Source of the DNA: Takakia lepidozioides
Lineage: Eukaryota; Streptophyta; Takakiopsida; Takakiales; Takakiaceae
Direction of reading: 5' to 3'
NCBI GenBank assembly: GCA_030704615.1
Contig: CM060732.1
Coordinates: 622,001-686,000 of the forward strand
DNA length: 64,000 bases
In this document: positions 1 through 10,027 of the stretch, in pieces
Layout: the number at the start of each line of letters is the position of its first letter
How positions within the stretch are numbered: position 1 is the first letter of the stretch
The notes under the pieces: generated by a model
What the model saw: only the letters and a program-made list of their open reading frames with translations
Told to the model about the DNA's origin: nothing
The model's database searches: none
Made by a program: the position numbers and the translations under genes

Positions 1-330
1 GTGGCTTGTGCGTGATGCTCAAACTTGTGATTTGAAGGATCTTATACCCCAGTTCATTGCAGAGGTGATTGGAAAAGACATTGAGAAGGCAACAGCCGTT
101 ATCTATAATCTACAGATCCCCTTCAATTTGATGTGGGAAAGCCGGCTGGCTGGAGGTCTAGTCTCACTGCAATGTGGAGATGTTTGAAACAACATTGGAG
201 CATTTCCAGAGGATGGTCTGGATGGCCTTTCGTGGCGTGTGCCGAATCCATGGCAAGAAAACATTGCAGGCAGAACCCATGGCAATGGTACCAGCACGGG
301 TTGGTCCAAAGCCAATTGAACAACAAATGA
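1..330 (+). other. Unassigned open stretch at window edge
   Basis: Frame 2 is open from base 2 to a TGA at about 182 and reads like a coding exon (it begins WLVRDAQTCDLKDL). A second open frame covers 133-330. I recognise no domain. Its position beside the PM-3 transposase remnant suggests transposon debris, but I found no convincing match to the other PM copies. It could also be the end of a gene lying left of the window. Confidence 0.2.
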
Positions 331-496
331 ATAAAGGGTGCTGAAAGGAAAGCACTCCATAATTGATCATAAAATCCAGTGTCCAAGCATGATATCTTAA
401 TGGGAATGCGAAGGGAGTGTTACCACCTTAAACTATCATGCATGGTCTATAACTGGAGTGCACAAATTGCGCATATCTAATCTTCATCATCCTCAT

Positions 497-722
497 CTAT
501 GTCTGGTCACTACATGTATCACTGTCTTCATCACAGACTTGATCTTGTCCAAGGGTTGGCTGAACATCATCACCACGTATACGGGGTGCTCGGAGGTACA
601 AGGAGGCCACCTGCTCTGGAGTAACCGGTACCGCTCGGCTGCATGTTGGGCCATCAGTAACCAGAGTCTCCTCTAGTCTTTGTGGGGCTAACAATCCTTC
701 CGCTTCCGCCACATCATCATTA
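497..722 (-). other. Acidic C-terminal tail, possibly of a PM methylase-like gene
   Basis: The minus strand is open from the assembly gap to 497 and ends in an acidic, serine-rich tail (CDEDSDTCSDQ). The PM methylase-like genes at 18351 and 57414 also end in acidic tails (CDSADESDADRE and similar). The orientation fits a methylase tail running away from the transposase remnant at 1227, as expected for a divergent pair. Sequence similarity is weak, so this is a context-based guess. Confidence 0.2.
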
Positions 723-1222
723 NNNNNNNNNNNNNNNNNNNNNNNNNNNNNNNNNNNNNNNNNNNNNNNNNNNNNNNNNNNNNNNNNNNNNNNNNNNNNN
801 NNNNNNNNNNNNNNNNNNNNNNNNNNNNNNNNNNNNNNNNNNNNNNNNNNNNNNNNNNNNNNNNNNNNNNNNNNNNNNNNNNNNNNNNNNNNNNNNNNNN
901 NNNNNNNNNNNNNNNNNNNNNNNNNNNNNNNNNNNNNNNNNNNNNNNNNNNNNNNNNNNNNNNNNNNNNNNNNNNNNNNNNNNNNNNNNNNNNNNNNNNN
1001 NNNNNNNNNNNNNNNNNNNNNNNNNNNNNNNNNNNNNNNNNNNNNNNNNNNNNNNNNNNNNNNNNNNNNNNNNNNNNNNNNNNNNNNNNNNNNNNNNNNN
1101 NNNNNNNNNNNNNNNNNNNNNNNNNNNNNNNNNNNNNNNNNNNNNNNNNNNNNNNNNNNNNNNNNNNNNNNNNNNNNNNNNNNNNNNNNNNNNNNNNNNN
1201 NNNNNNNNNNNNNNNNNNNNNN
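723..1222. other. Assembly gap (500 N)
   Basis: Exactly 500 undetermined bases, a conventional scaffold-gap length, so the real distance is unknown. Open frames crossing it are artefacts. It interrupts the PM-3 transposase remnant upstream of its third catalytic motif. Confidence 0.99.
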
Positions 1223-1226
1223 TCCC

Positions 1227-2605
1227 ACGCCAAACATGGCCGAATCAGTGCATTCATCCTGGCGTGCCTCCTCTGCAGCGCATCTGGGGGCCATCCTACT
1301 GCATCAACGGAGACATTGTGAGTCAATATGCATCAATGCATGTACAGCGAGTTCTTGAAAGGGAATCAGTGGGGGCTTGGGGCCGGACAGGCAGGAAATG
1401 CTGATGCGGACTGTCTCCAATCGAAGAATCCTCGGAAGTGGGCGGCGGCTTTGCGAGAGGGCCTTCGACAAACGCCATTGCTTCGAAGAGGCCAACATTT
1501 GGAATGAAGATGTTCATACCCGTCCAGTGAGACGCAGACTTGACGATGCACCTGCAGGGAAGAGGATTCATGCGAGCTACACGAATATTCGCACGCTCCC
1601 CTCGTGTCCCGTGATGTTTCCTTAGGAGGTCTCGTCGAGCACCGCAAGTCCTGCACGTTCAAGATCGCCATCTCCTTTGAGCACAGGCACGTGGCCCGGG
1701 ACATAAAAACGAGCCATCTGTGGTAACGCATTACAACATACCCATTGTGAACAATAGTGTCGGAGCATAGTGGGAGAATTGCAAGGCATTGCCGCCGCAT
1801 TTCGAGGGAAGTGCTGCGCCATGTCGCGTGGATACGAGAGCACACTGTGGTGAGATGATTTGGAGGAACCCACACGGTGCTTACTGGCACCTTGTTTCAC
1901 AGCGGGCAAATTTTTGACTCCCACATTTGCTCACCGCCACAACGCATACTTTTGGTTCTGTAGGCACGACATAATGACCTGTGTATTTGGCAAGCCCAAG
2001 TACGGGATTCAGGAATGCCGGAGCCTCCGGGCGGTCTGGCCTGTTGCCCCAGATTGCACAGCCTCTCTCAGAATAGGGCGGAGGCCTCTATCTTCTGCAC
2101 AGGATTTCGAATGGTGCAACGCACAGACGTCCCGGCCCACGCATTTCCTGTTCCTAGACCCACCATGCAGACTGCTCGTCCGTAGAGACGGATTGGACAT
2201 TCTGCACATCCCACAATGCGATTCGGAAGAGTGAAGAGACGACCCCCCCAACGTTGAATGAGACTCGGATTGCCAATGCTCTTTGGGAGGGCTTGCACTA
2301 TTCAGAGCTCCGTTACGTCCTCCACTCCGGCCTTGGGCGTGTTTATCGGATGCCAACGGCCGGCTGTCTGTACGGGACGATGTATACACGATTACAATTG
2401 GAGTGGAGCCGACTTGCAATTGTCGGACTTCTCGTTTCTGGAAGCAAAGAAGGGTTCAAAGTATTATCCGTGCAAGCATCTGTATTAACATTACCTGAAG
2501 AGGTTGAGGATGAACTGACTATTGATGACTTTATTCATGCCCGGCGTTGAGCGTGAACGAGCTGCACAAACTCCTCCTTAGGGATTCCAGAAATCATTGA
2601 TGGGG
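1227..2605 (+). pseudogene. PM-3 Mutator-like transposase, C-terminal part, decayed
   Basis: This is the C-terminal part of the same transposase as at 14143-17509. Right after the gap, NMAESVHSSW matches NLAETVHNAW of PM-1, where the glutamate is the presumed third DDE residue. Further on, NPRKWAAALREGLRQTPL matches DPIKIARAVSMYAQGTPL, and YFWFCRHDIMTCV matches KFWLCAHDCARCV. Near 2400-2500 come the broken SWIM residues (CNC, then CKH one frame away). Several frame changes are needed, so it is dead. From 2256 the DNA is near-identical to the complement of 36400-36775, so PM-3 and PM-2 belong to one subfamily. Confidence 0.72.
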
Positions 2606-2639
2606 CAAAGTGAATCCTCCATATGGATTTTTCAATTGC

Positions 2640-3405
2640 ATTTCATGTATCAAGACTTTTTTTTGCAGTGTAATGAAATGCACCCACACCCAAAACTCCT
2701 GGAATGAGTCTATCCATTCAAACTGAGATCCAACAGAAGCATTGTGGTGGGCCATTTTTCTGGAAAAATGGCGCCGAATTTTCTCTATTTTGGGCCGAAA
2801 ACTGCCTGCTAAGTCCCAACATGCAACTGGTACCCGGTGTCAGGAAAGAATGGCGCCTGAATTCCCGTGTTTTGGGCCGAAAACTGCTAAGTCCGAACAT
2901 GCTCGGGAACGATGTCTGGAAAATTGGCGGCCGCATTTCCATTTACATGGCCCAGACTGCCCAACATCTTTGCAATCCCGGCACCATTGTAACCGAAATT
3001 CTAGCGCCACATTTCCAAATTTTTGGGCTTACACAACCTTTCATGAGGGACCTATAGCCGCGGAATTCGGCACCATTTTTTGTCAGAGAGACCTATTACC
3101 GCGAAATACGTCACGATTCTTTCCGGTTACGGACCCTATTACCGTGAAATTCGGCGCCATTTTTGCACATGTCGCTGGGAATTGGCATGAGCGGAAGACG
3201 AAATATCATGAGCACAACTCTCAAAACTACAATTTCCCCTTCAAGGTGCCGAAAATATATTTGTTTTTTCTGACACATTGCATTAAATTAATGTTTTATA
3301 ATGTTTTTTATTTTTGAAATTTGTACTTCTGCTCATGAAAACCGATTGTCTTGCTACTCCGCTCATGCCGCTCATGCCGCTCATGCTCATGAAATAGCTA
3401 ACCTC
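2640..3405 (+). repeat. Right end of PM-3: palindromes and terminal GCTCATG repeats
   Basis: After the transposase remnant come several dyads of the type GGAAAATGGCGCCGAATTTT between about 2745 and 3165. At 3352-3389 there are tandem GCTCATGCC units, followed by GAAATAGCTAACCTC ending at 3405. The same stretch occurs inverted at 35639-36400. The two copies stop matching immediately after GAAATAGCTAACCTC, which places the element border at 3405. Confidence 0.75.
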
Positions 3406-3836
3406 ATCGACATGAGCCATGAGCAGAGTCGTAAGTGTCGAAAAAAACATGAGCAAGACTATTTTCCAGAAATGAGTGTCCACGGGAATAGGGTTGAGGG
3501 TGTCACGGTCATAGGGGGAGAAGGACCTCCCGATGAAGGAGGTTCGGCAATGTTTTTTAGAATTACCAATTGAAAGGCAATGTTTCGCGAATGGTAGGGT
3601 GGTACCGCTCTGTAGAATGAGGGCCCATTTCAGCCTACCAGCCACTTGCAAAATCCACCCACACTCCCAATCCCAAACGAAATGAGGAATGATGCATTTT
3701 GGGAACGATGGATACAGAATAGAACAAAAGGAGGGCACAATGGGGTTTTTATTGATCCACATGAATTGCATTTGAAGCACGTCTACTGTGCTGATTGTGC
3801 AAACAAATCTTTAGCCCTGTGCCTTCTGAATACAAA
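3406..3836. other. No gene recognised between PM-3 and the DCPY gene pair
   Basis: This is flanking DNA to the right of the PM-3 terminus. The overlapping open frames here show no known motif and I treat them as chance. Confidence 0.4.
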
Positions 3837-4550
3837 TCATGTTGTCAATGGGACTTCGACTGCTCTGAAAACTAGCTCATGAGTCATCGGGCTCCTCCAG
3901 GTAAACTGGATTGCAGCCATTGTACCGCCCCTATTGATGTTCACCACAATGTCGTGCCCTTCAATCATACCACCATCGAATATGGAAAGCTTCACATTTT
4001 CGTCGTCCACACCAATGCGAATGTCCCCATACGATGGAGAAGAGGAGTGCACTCCTTCAGAAGTATACGTCTCTCCGATGGAGTCCACCCACGTCCACTG
4101 GCAGCAGTTCCACTGCAACAGCATAGCAGTGCGCATTCTTCTGCATGGGTGCCCGTCGTAGCTGGGAAAATCGGAATCAAGGATGCGCAGGAGCCACGGA
4201 CTCCTCAGACCAAGATCGTCACCCCGCTCGAAGGCGTGGTGGCCTGGGATATACTCAAAAGCGGACAATGTTTCCACATTCGAACCAGTTCCTTCTGTGT
4301 AAACTGTGTACCAGATAACGATGTCTCCCGATGTGGCCGAATACATTGCATAATCGAAGCCTCCATAAGGGCAGTCGTCCCGGTTCCGGAAGCACGACAT
4401 CCTTGCAAAGGAGGACCTGAGGACGTCTTTGATGCCGATGACAATGACCTTGCGGACAACAACGAAGCCCTTAGATTTTTGAAATGATGAGAAGCGGAAG
4501 AGCAGTGCGGGCTCCAATAATGGAGCATCTGGGTCCCACGTACCCACCAA
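3837..4550 (-). CDS. Unknown protein, DCPY/DGGMI family, copy 1
   Basis: An intact 237-residue frame that I cannot assign to a known family. Reality is supported by a diverged paralogue at 4960-5536. Both share DCPYxGxDYAM, SGDIxVWxxVxT, FERG, PWxLxI and DGGMIxGHDIxV. The predicted product is rich in alternating hydrophobic residues, as in a beta-rich globular domain, with no signal peptide and one basic, hydrophobic stretch near residues 30-45. The likely start of the conserved part is the methionine before SCFRNRDDCPY; the upstream 50 residues are not conserved and may be intron or leader. It could be transposon cargo or a small duplicated host gene. Confidence 0.5.
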   Translation of the reverse strand: MVGTWDPDAPLLEPALLFRFSSFQKSKGFVVVRKVIVIGIKDVLRSSFARMSCFRNRDDCPYGGFDYAMYSATSGDIVIWYTVYTEGTGSNVETLSAFEYIPGHHAFERGDDLGLRSPWLLRILDSDFPSYDGHPCRRMRTAMLLQWNCCQWTWVDSIGETYTSEGVHSSSPSYGDIRIGVDDENVKLSIFDGGMIEGHDIVVNINRGGTMAAIQFTWRSPMTHELVFRAVEVPLTT

Positions 4551-4926
4551 TCATCGTGTAACGTGTTCATCACGCCAGCGGTGGATGAACCGATACCTCT
4601 TTCTCATCCACGGGGTATAGTTTGAAATCTACCACCGAAGTCCATCCCCCGGATGGAAATTCGGCGCCGCATTTACATTGAAGGGGGGATGGACTTCGAC
4701 ATCTCGAGTGGCTATAGGCCCACCTGGCACTTACTGCCCATAATTTGCATGGCAGGGAAGGAAACTGAAACGGCTACATTCATGGAGCAGCCAATCTTCA
4801 TCCGTGCAGGTTCCTGTAGGGGGGGAATTTAAATGTGCCCTGGAGTGTTTGTGAGGAATTGCACCGTTTGTATGAACTTCTTCTAGCCACCGCGCTGCTG
4901 CCTCCTCCATCCGGGAGCTGCTGTCA
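4551..4926. promoter_or_regulatory. Intergenic region between head-to-head DCPY copies
   Basis: About 380 bases separate the two divergent copies. The region holds one half-degenerate palindrome (GAAATTCGGCGCCGCATTTA, near 4659) of the same kind as the PM palindromes, and a poly-T tract just before the plus-strand copy that resembles a 3' splice site or leader. A shared bidirectional promoter is inferred only from geometry. Confidence 0.3.
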
Positions 4927-4959
4927 TTGAGCGTACTCCACTACTTTTTTTTTTCAAGG

Positions 4960-5536
4960 ATGCCGTGCCGCCGAAATCCTACTGACTGCCCTTATCATGG
5001 CCACGATTATGCTATGTTCAAACCAGAATCAGGAGACATCATTGTCTGGCTCTCTGTTTTCACATACGCTTCTGGAATCAAGCGGGAGTCTTTGCGTTCA
5101 ATGGAGTATTTGGAGGGCTATTACCGCTTTGAGCGAGGTGAGGGCGAGGGTCAATGCGGTCCGTGGGTCCTGAAAATTGTTGACCTCAATATACCAAGCT
5201 AGAATGGGATGCCGGACAGATCACGCACGGCCTCGCTTTGGCGCTGGAACTCCTGCTAGTGGACTGGGGAGGACGGCACCGGGGAAAACTATATTCGTGG
5301 AGTTCACTCCGCTCTTCCAGTGTGGAGACATTCGGCTGAGTTGCGAATTCGAATCGCACGGGCACATGAGGCCCACAGTGACCTTGTCAATGTATGATGG
5401 TGGTATGATTGATGGGCATGACATTGCCGTCAGCTCCACCAAGGGCACCAGAATGACCGCATTGCAGTTTACCTCGAGGTGCCGCATCAGTAATGAGCTT
5501 GTTTTGAGGGCTATCAAAGTTCCGTCGACTTGGTGA
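4960..5536 (+). pseudogene. DCPY/DGGMI family, copy 2, inactivated
   Basis: Paralogue of the 3837-4550 protein on the opposite strand. It starts MPCRRNPTDCPY after a polypyrimidine tract ending in CAAGG. The reading frame runs to a TAG after NIPS, where copy 1 has a tyrosine. A second TAG follows in the motif C-Q-W, where copy 1 reads CAG. A frame change then brings in LSMYDGGMIDGHDIAV and the C-terminus (LVLRAIKVP). Two stops plus a frameshift make it a pseudogene unless an unseen intron removes them. A possible polyadenylation signal (AATAAA) lies at about 5607. Confidence 0.55.
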
Positions 5537-5815
5537 CGCCCATGTAGAAGAAGGAAGGGTTTAGATTTGTCTGGAGTTGCTAAATGTGAGACACCGTGTT
5601 CGATCAATAAAACAACCCATCGTACCTCACTTCTGTGTGCTTGTGTTTCATTGTGTTCAAGAACTGCCGTAATTGGCCCACTGTTTACAATTTGTGGTCT
5701 CATTTCTACAATGTGTCTGTCCATATGAATAAACCAGAGTCAGCGATATCAGAGTCCTGAGGTGAAGGAAATCCAAGTATGAGTAAAAAGAAACATGTAC
5801 ATGCTGAAGCTCGAA
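5537..5815. other. Spacer without recognised gene
   Basis: Sequence between the DCPY pseudogene and the palindrome array. I see nothing beyond the possible polyadenylation signal near 5607. Confidence 0.4.
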
Positions 5816-7190
5816 AATTCGGCACCGCATTTCATTTTTCTCCATGCAGCGATTTCTGGCAGCTCCCTTTCCTCCGTTGTGGTCGTAACGGAAATGTTGT
5901 ACCACGTTTCATTTCTTGACATGGCATTACCATACTTCGAATTGGAAATGCGGCACCGCATTTCCATATTGGACCTTGAATTGTCCAAGCATGTCCAATC
6001 GCCAATGCTTGTCCATGTCCATTCTGGAAATGCGGCACCGCATTTCCATGTCCATCATCGAAATTTCGTACTGGACAATGGAATGCGGCACCGCATTTTC
6101 GTCCAGCACAATGGAATGCGGTGCCGCATTTCCGTGGAAGGGTCTGGAATTGGACAAACAACGATGTCCGTTCTGAAAATGCGGCACCGCATTTCCATGT
6201 CCGTCATCAAAATTTCGTATTGGACAATGGAATGCGGTGCCGCATTTCCGTCCAGCTAGACGGAATACCCACACGGGTTTGGAATTGGATAAACAACGAT
6301 GTGGGCCTTGGAAATGCGGCGCCGCATTTCCATGTTTGGCAATCGAAAGTTCTTATTGGACAATGGAATGCGGTGCCGCATTTCCGTCCAGTACGATGGA
6401 ATGCGGTGCCACATTTACGTCCAGCACGATGGAATGCGGTGCCGCATTTCCTTCCAAGGGTCTGGAATTGGACAAACAACGATGTCCAATCTGGAAATGC
6501 GGCACCGCATTTCCATGTCCATCATCAAAATTTTGTATTGGACAATGGAATGCGGTGCCGCATTTCCGTCCAACAAGACGGAATGCCCACACGGGTCTGG
6601 AATTTGACAAACAACGATGTCTGTTTTGGAAATGCAGCGCCGCATTTCCATGTTTGGCAATTGAAAGTTCTTATTGGACAATGTAATGCGGTGCCGCATT
6701 TCCGTCCAAGGGTCTGGAATTGGACAAACAACGATGTCCGTTATGGAAATGCGGCGCTGCATTTCCATGTACGTCATCGAAATTTCTTATTGGACAATGG
6801 AATGCGGTGCCGCATTCCCGTCTAGCATCATGGAATGGGGAGCCGCATTTCCGTCAATGGGTCTGCAGTTGGAAAAACGTCCATCTCCAAAATGGAAATG
6901 CGGCACCGCATTTCCATGTCCGCCATTTAAATTACGTGTTCGACCTCCGCATGCGAAGTGACATTTCCATTTACCTCCATGGAAGGAGCAATCGGCAAAA
7001 CTGCCGTGTCGAAAACAGAAATGCGGCACCGCATTTCCGTTCGGCCGAACAGTTTCTGATGTCCAAACCATGAAACGGAAAATTGTTCTTGCCCCGGTTT
7101 TGGAAATGCGGTGCCGCATTTCCAAACGAGGTTTTTACAGTTGCCACATTTCCGTTCCTACATGGAAATGCAGTGCCGCATTTCCGATTT
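5816..7190. repeat. Palindrome array, type A (about 22 copies)
   Basis: About 22 copies of a near-perfect dyad, GAAATGCGGCACCGCATTTC or the GCGGTGCCGC and GCGGCGCCGC forms, spaced 30-100 bases apart. The spacers also repeat (TGGACAATGG, AATTGGACAAACAACGATGT), giving a loose higher-order period. Every open frame over this array only reflects repetition. A single unit of the same type occurs at 19379-19398 next to a PM methylase-like exon. The core GCGGnnCCGC and outer GGAAAT/ATTTCC resemble the arrays at 51440-53270, suggesting subterminal or promoter repeats of another PM subfamily. Confidence 0.85.
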
Positions 7191-7249
7191 TGGGAGGGAC
7201 GTGGTTTGGACGATGGTGTCGTTGAGAAGCACAGGGGAGACAGGGATGC

Positions 7250-7296
7250 CTTGGCGTGAGCCTGGTCACGTGAGCGCGTGAGCGCAACTGCGCTCA
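7250..7296. repeat. Candidate left terminal repeat of PM-1
   Basis: TGGCGTGAGC and, a few bases on, CGTGAGCGCGTGAGCG are mirrored by the complement of 18066-18113 (TGGCGTGAGC then CGTGAGCGCGCGAGCG). The pair brackets the PM-1 genes, and the GTGAGC motif recalls the GCTCATG repeats at the PM-2 and PM-3 ends. I found no target duplication, so this is a candidate only. Confidence 0.4.
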
Positions 7297-8205
7297 CTAA
7301 ATCTGACATAAGGCATCGGCTACAGGGGACCGGCAAACAAGAGTAATGTGCATTGGCAACCGGTAGGGTGCCTTGGCAGGCGGTTCCGATCCCGGTATCA
7401 CCTCAATCTTGTGGTCAACTCCTCTTCGCGGTGGCAAGCCGCTTGGTAAATCCTCCGGCATCACATCCTGGTATTTCTTCAAAATCCCCTTGATCCAATC
7501 TGGGCTCGGCTCCCCATCGCCTTCTCCTTTCACTTCTCTGATGTAAAGCAAAAATTGGGGCTCGTGTGCCTCCTCCACGGCCCACTCCTTTGCTGACAGA
7601 AGGTTTATTCGCCCTCCCACGGATTTGGGCGTTTCCGACACTCGTAAAACCTCGCCACCATTCCCACATGGCAGCGTGACTACTCTCTTGCGGCCATCTA
7701 TGACCGCTCCGGATTTGCTCAAAAAGGTCATCCCCAAAATGAGATCCACTCCATCGATCTCGCAGATGGTGAAGTTCTCACGTCCCTCCCAACTCCCCAG
7801 TTGAAGAGGGACATCAAACGCCAACCTTGTCGCCAACTGTGGTTCTCCTTTGGCAGAACGCACCTCAATAGAGGCCCCCACATCACTTGTCGGGAGTCCC
7901 AACTTTCACGCCGCCGCCGGCGTCATGAAGGAGTGCGACGCTCCTGTGTCCACCAACAACGACACGTTAGTCACGGATATTATCCCATCCACGAACAATA
8001 ACTGACTCCCTTTACGCAGGGCGCCAGTTTCCTGATACAACTCACAAGAATAGTTGCCTACCTTGCAAGTCCTGGCGACCTCCGCTTCCACCAAGCGACT
8101 GATGGTATCTTCCGACAGCTCCGTGGTTGCTCGAGTCATGTTCAATTGTCGAGGTTTTGTGCAGTTCTTGGCCATGTGCCCGGGCTCCCCGCAATTGAAA
8201 CACAC
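7297..8205 (-). pseudogene. Gypsy G1 zinc knuckle, protease and start of RT, truncated
   Basis: Follows G1 gag on the same strand. It opens with a retroviral-type zinc knuckle (CFNCGEPGHMAKNC, C-x2-C-x4-H-x4-C). Next is an aspartic protease with the catalytic LLVDTGASHSF and the downstream DLILGMTFL. The frame changes at about 7904. The protein then enters the typical start of Gypsy reverse transcriptase (VDHKIEV...PPAKAPYRLP) and is cut off at about 7310, so RT, RNase H and integrase are missing. Confidence 0.8.
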
Positions 8206-8352
8206 TCCATCAAAGGTCGCCTTCTGTCCGCCATAAGCCGCTCCACCCGCTTTTCATTTCGAAGCATCGGGTGCCGCCTTGACGTGTGAAGGCCCTCCCT
8301 TCGATTTCCACGTGCCATTGTCGCCACGTGGCCTATCCCACTTCTTTTCCGG

Positions 8353-9222
8353 TCAGGAGGAGTCACCTTCCCGCCGGGTCTTCTTGTGGTTCAGCTCCGT
8401 ACGGCCTTGTCTCTCACCCCTAGGGACATCCGAGAAACATTCAGCCCTCTCAATTGCCTCGTTCAAAGTCTTGGGTGGCTTCTCCTCCAACTTCCGCCTG
8501 GCCCATGGGGCCAATCCCGCCACAAAGTTGAAGACCATTTCTGGTTCTGCCATGTCCGCGACTTCGAGCAACAGCACATTGAAAGCCTGGACATACCCCC
8601 GAATGTCATCTGTTTGCTTCAAATTCCTCATCTTGTCCCGGGCAAGCCAGGACGAGTTGAGGGGCACAAACTGTCTCTTCATCAATTCCTTGAACCCACT
8701 CCAGTTCAAGGTTTCCGGGCTTGGGCCTCGGTCGTGAAGGCGTTTCTGCCACCATTGTTGAGCATAGCCCCTCAAATAGGTGGGAGTCACTTCCACCCGA
8801 TCCTCGTCACTCAACTTGGCCGCCTGGAAGTACTGCTCTAGCTCCAGGAGCCAGGTGTTGAGTGCCTTCCGATTTTGGACGCCCTCGAAGGTGCCGGGTT
8901 CCTTAGGCTTCACCTTAAACTTTGCCTTAGTGGAAGTGGCATTAGCCGCCTTCAACACGTCTTTCAACGTCCCGCCAAACTGCGCCAACAACCCTTCCCA
9001 AAAGGCTGCCGGCATGGGAGGCATCTGTTGGTCGGTCGGAGCTCTCACGGATTCCTCGGGCTCCGACTCCTCGGATTCCTCCCGCTCTTGAGCGGCCTCG
9101 CTTTCAGAAACTTGCGTCGCTTCCTCAAACGGCCGCTTCGGTGACACGTCGCCCCCATCGGGCTCACCAGGATCATCATCTTTTGGGCCGTTCCGCTTTC
9201 GCTTTGGCTTGCCCGACCCCAT
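8353..9222 (-). CDS. gag: Gypsy G1 gag (capsid-like)
   Basis: Structural protein of a Ty3/Gypsy retrotransposon. The N-terminal third is charged and low-complexity (KPKRKRNGPKDD, EESEESEPEE). The capsid part has GTFEG...LNTWLLELEQYF, then YLRGYAQQWW and FKELMKRQFVP, the usual retrotransposon gag pattern. I start it at the methionine before GSGKPKRKR because the upstream ATG lies inside the primer-binding site. A second N-terminal copy at 34289-34590 shares the KRKRNGPKDD region. The frame is open here but disrupted before the zinc knuckle. Confidence 0.75.
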   Translation of the reverse strand: MGSGKPKRKRNGPKDDDPGEPDGGDVSPKRPFEEATQVSESEAAQEREESEESEPEESVRAPTDQQMPPMPAAFWEGLLAQFGGTLKDVLKAANATSTKAKFKVKPKEPGTFEGVQNRKALNTWLLELEQYFQAAKLSDEDRVEVTPTYLRGYAQQWWQKRLHDRGPSPETLNWSGFKELMKRQFVPLNSSWLARDKMRNLKQTDDIRGYVQAFNVLLLEVADMAEPEMVFNFVAGLAPWARRKLEEKPPKTLNEAIERAECFSDVPRGERQGRTELNHKKTRREGDSS

Positions 9223-9263
9223 GATGAGGCCAATCCCAAGGACGATTGCGTACTGAACTCTAA

Positions 9264-9275
9264 GCTCTGATACCA
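9264..9275 (-). other. Primer-binding site of Gypsy G1
   Basis: Reads TGGTATCAGAGC on the minus strand, the usual match to the 3' end of initiator-methionine tRNA in plant LTR elements. It lies two bases inside the LTR. The same site recurs at 34624-34635. Confidence 0.9.
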
Positions 9276-9277
9276 AG

Positions 9278-10006
9278 TGTCGCGCACCTCACTTCGGTAA
9301 GCTCCCCTTCAAGTCATAGTTACTCGCTTTGATGCGCGCGCCTGACTCCCAACCTGGCCGCCCGGGCCAACTTGGAGCTTTGGCTGCTCACCGGGACATA
9401 ACAGTCCCCCTTCGCTTCCCACTAAACCCTCCACCTATTTGGGACTAGGAGAATTCCCTTTGGTAGATGGCAGTCCGGAACAGCTCCCCACTCTTTGGTC
9501 GCTTTCCGGCTCGCTCGCTTACTCACTAGTTTTTGGTCACCAACGGGCTTGCACCGTTCTCGGGGTCACTACTCCCCTTATATATACTTATGTAGCTGTC
9601 CGCGGGGGTTTCACAACCAGCCATGCCATTTTATGGCGAACCACCACGAAAACCCTCGACTCCCGGTGATGAGTCGCGGTGAGTCTTGGCCCACTCACCA
9701 CGGCCCCTATGGACCGTGATGAGTCCCAAGACTCCCCACGACTCCCACCACGAGATCTCCGCCCCCATGGTGAGTCCTATGCCACCCCCACTAAGTCCCG
9801 CTAAGCTACCACCACCCCTTGTGGAGCCACCCCCACCGCAACCCGGTGTGCGGGGCTCCACCTAGTGAGCGCCTCCGCTTCCCTGAGTGCCTTGGGCACT
9901 CAAGGGTGCTTCAGCCCCCCATACCTATCGCTACCGCTGCCCCCACCACAGGGGCAACCCCTCATGTGTCCCGACCCCCCTGCCCTCAAGGCAAAGGCCT
10001 GCGACA
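9278..10006 (-). mobile_element. 5' LTR of Gypsy G1
   Basis: A 729-base LTR bounded by TGTCGC and GCGACA and directly followed on the minus strand by the primer-binding site. Its outer 155 bases match the shortened LTR at 34637-34791. No 3' LTR is present because the element is truncated within RT, so integrity and age cannot be judged. Confidence 0.75.
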
Positions 10007-10027
10007 ACCTCTCAACAACTCTGGATG

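Noticed and set aside
497-1404. Open frames crossing the N run
   Set aside because: The N codons make them open; the flanking pieces belong to different strands and genes.
5816-7190. CRISPR array
   Set aside because: The units are palindromic, irregularly spaced, with repeating rather than unique spacers, no cas genes, and the context is a spliced eukaryotic genome.
5795-7336. Long overlapping open frames on both strands over the palindrome array
   Set aside because: They repeat the same short peptides (NAAPHFH, CRISVQ) because the DNA repeats; no domain and no conservation beyond the repeat.
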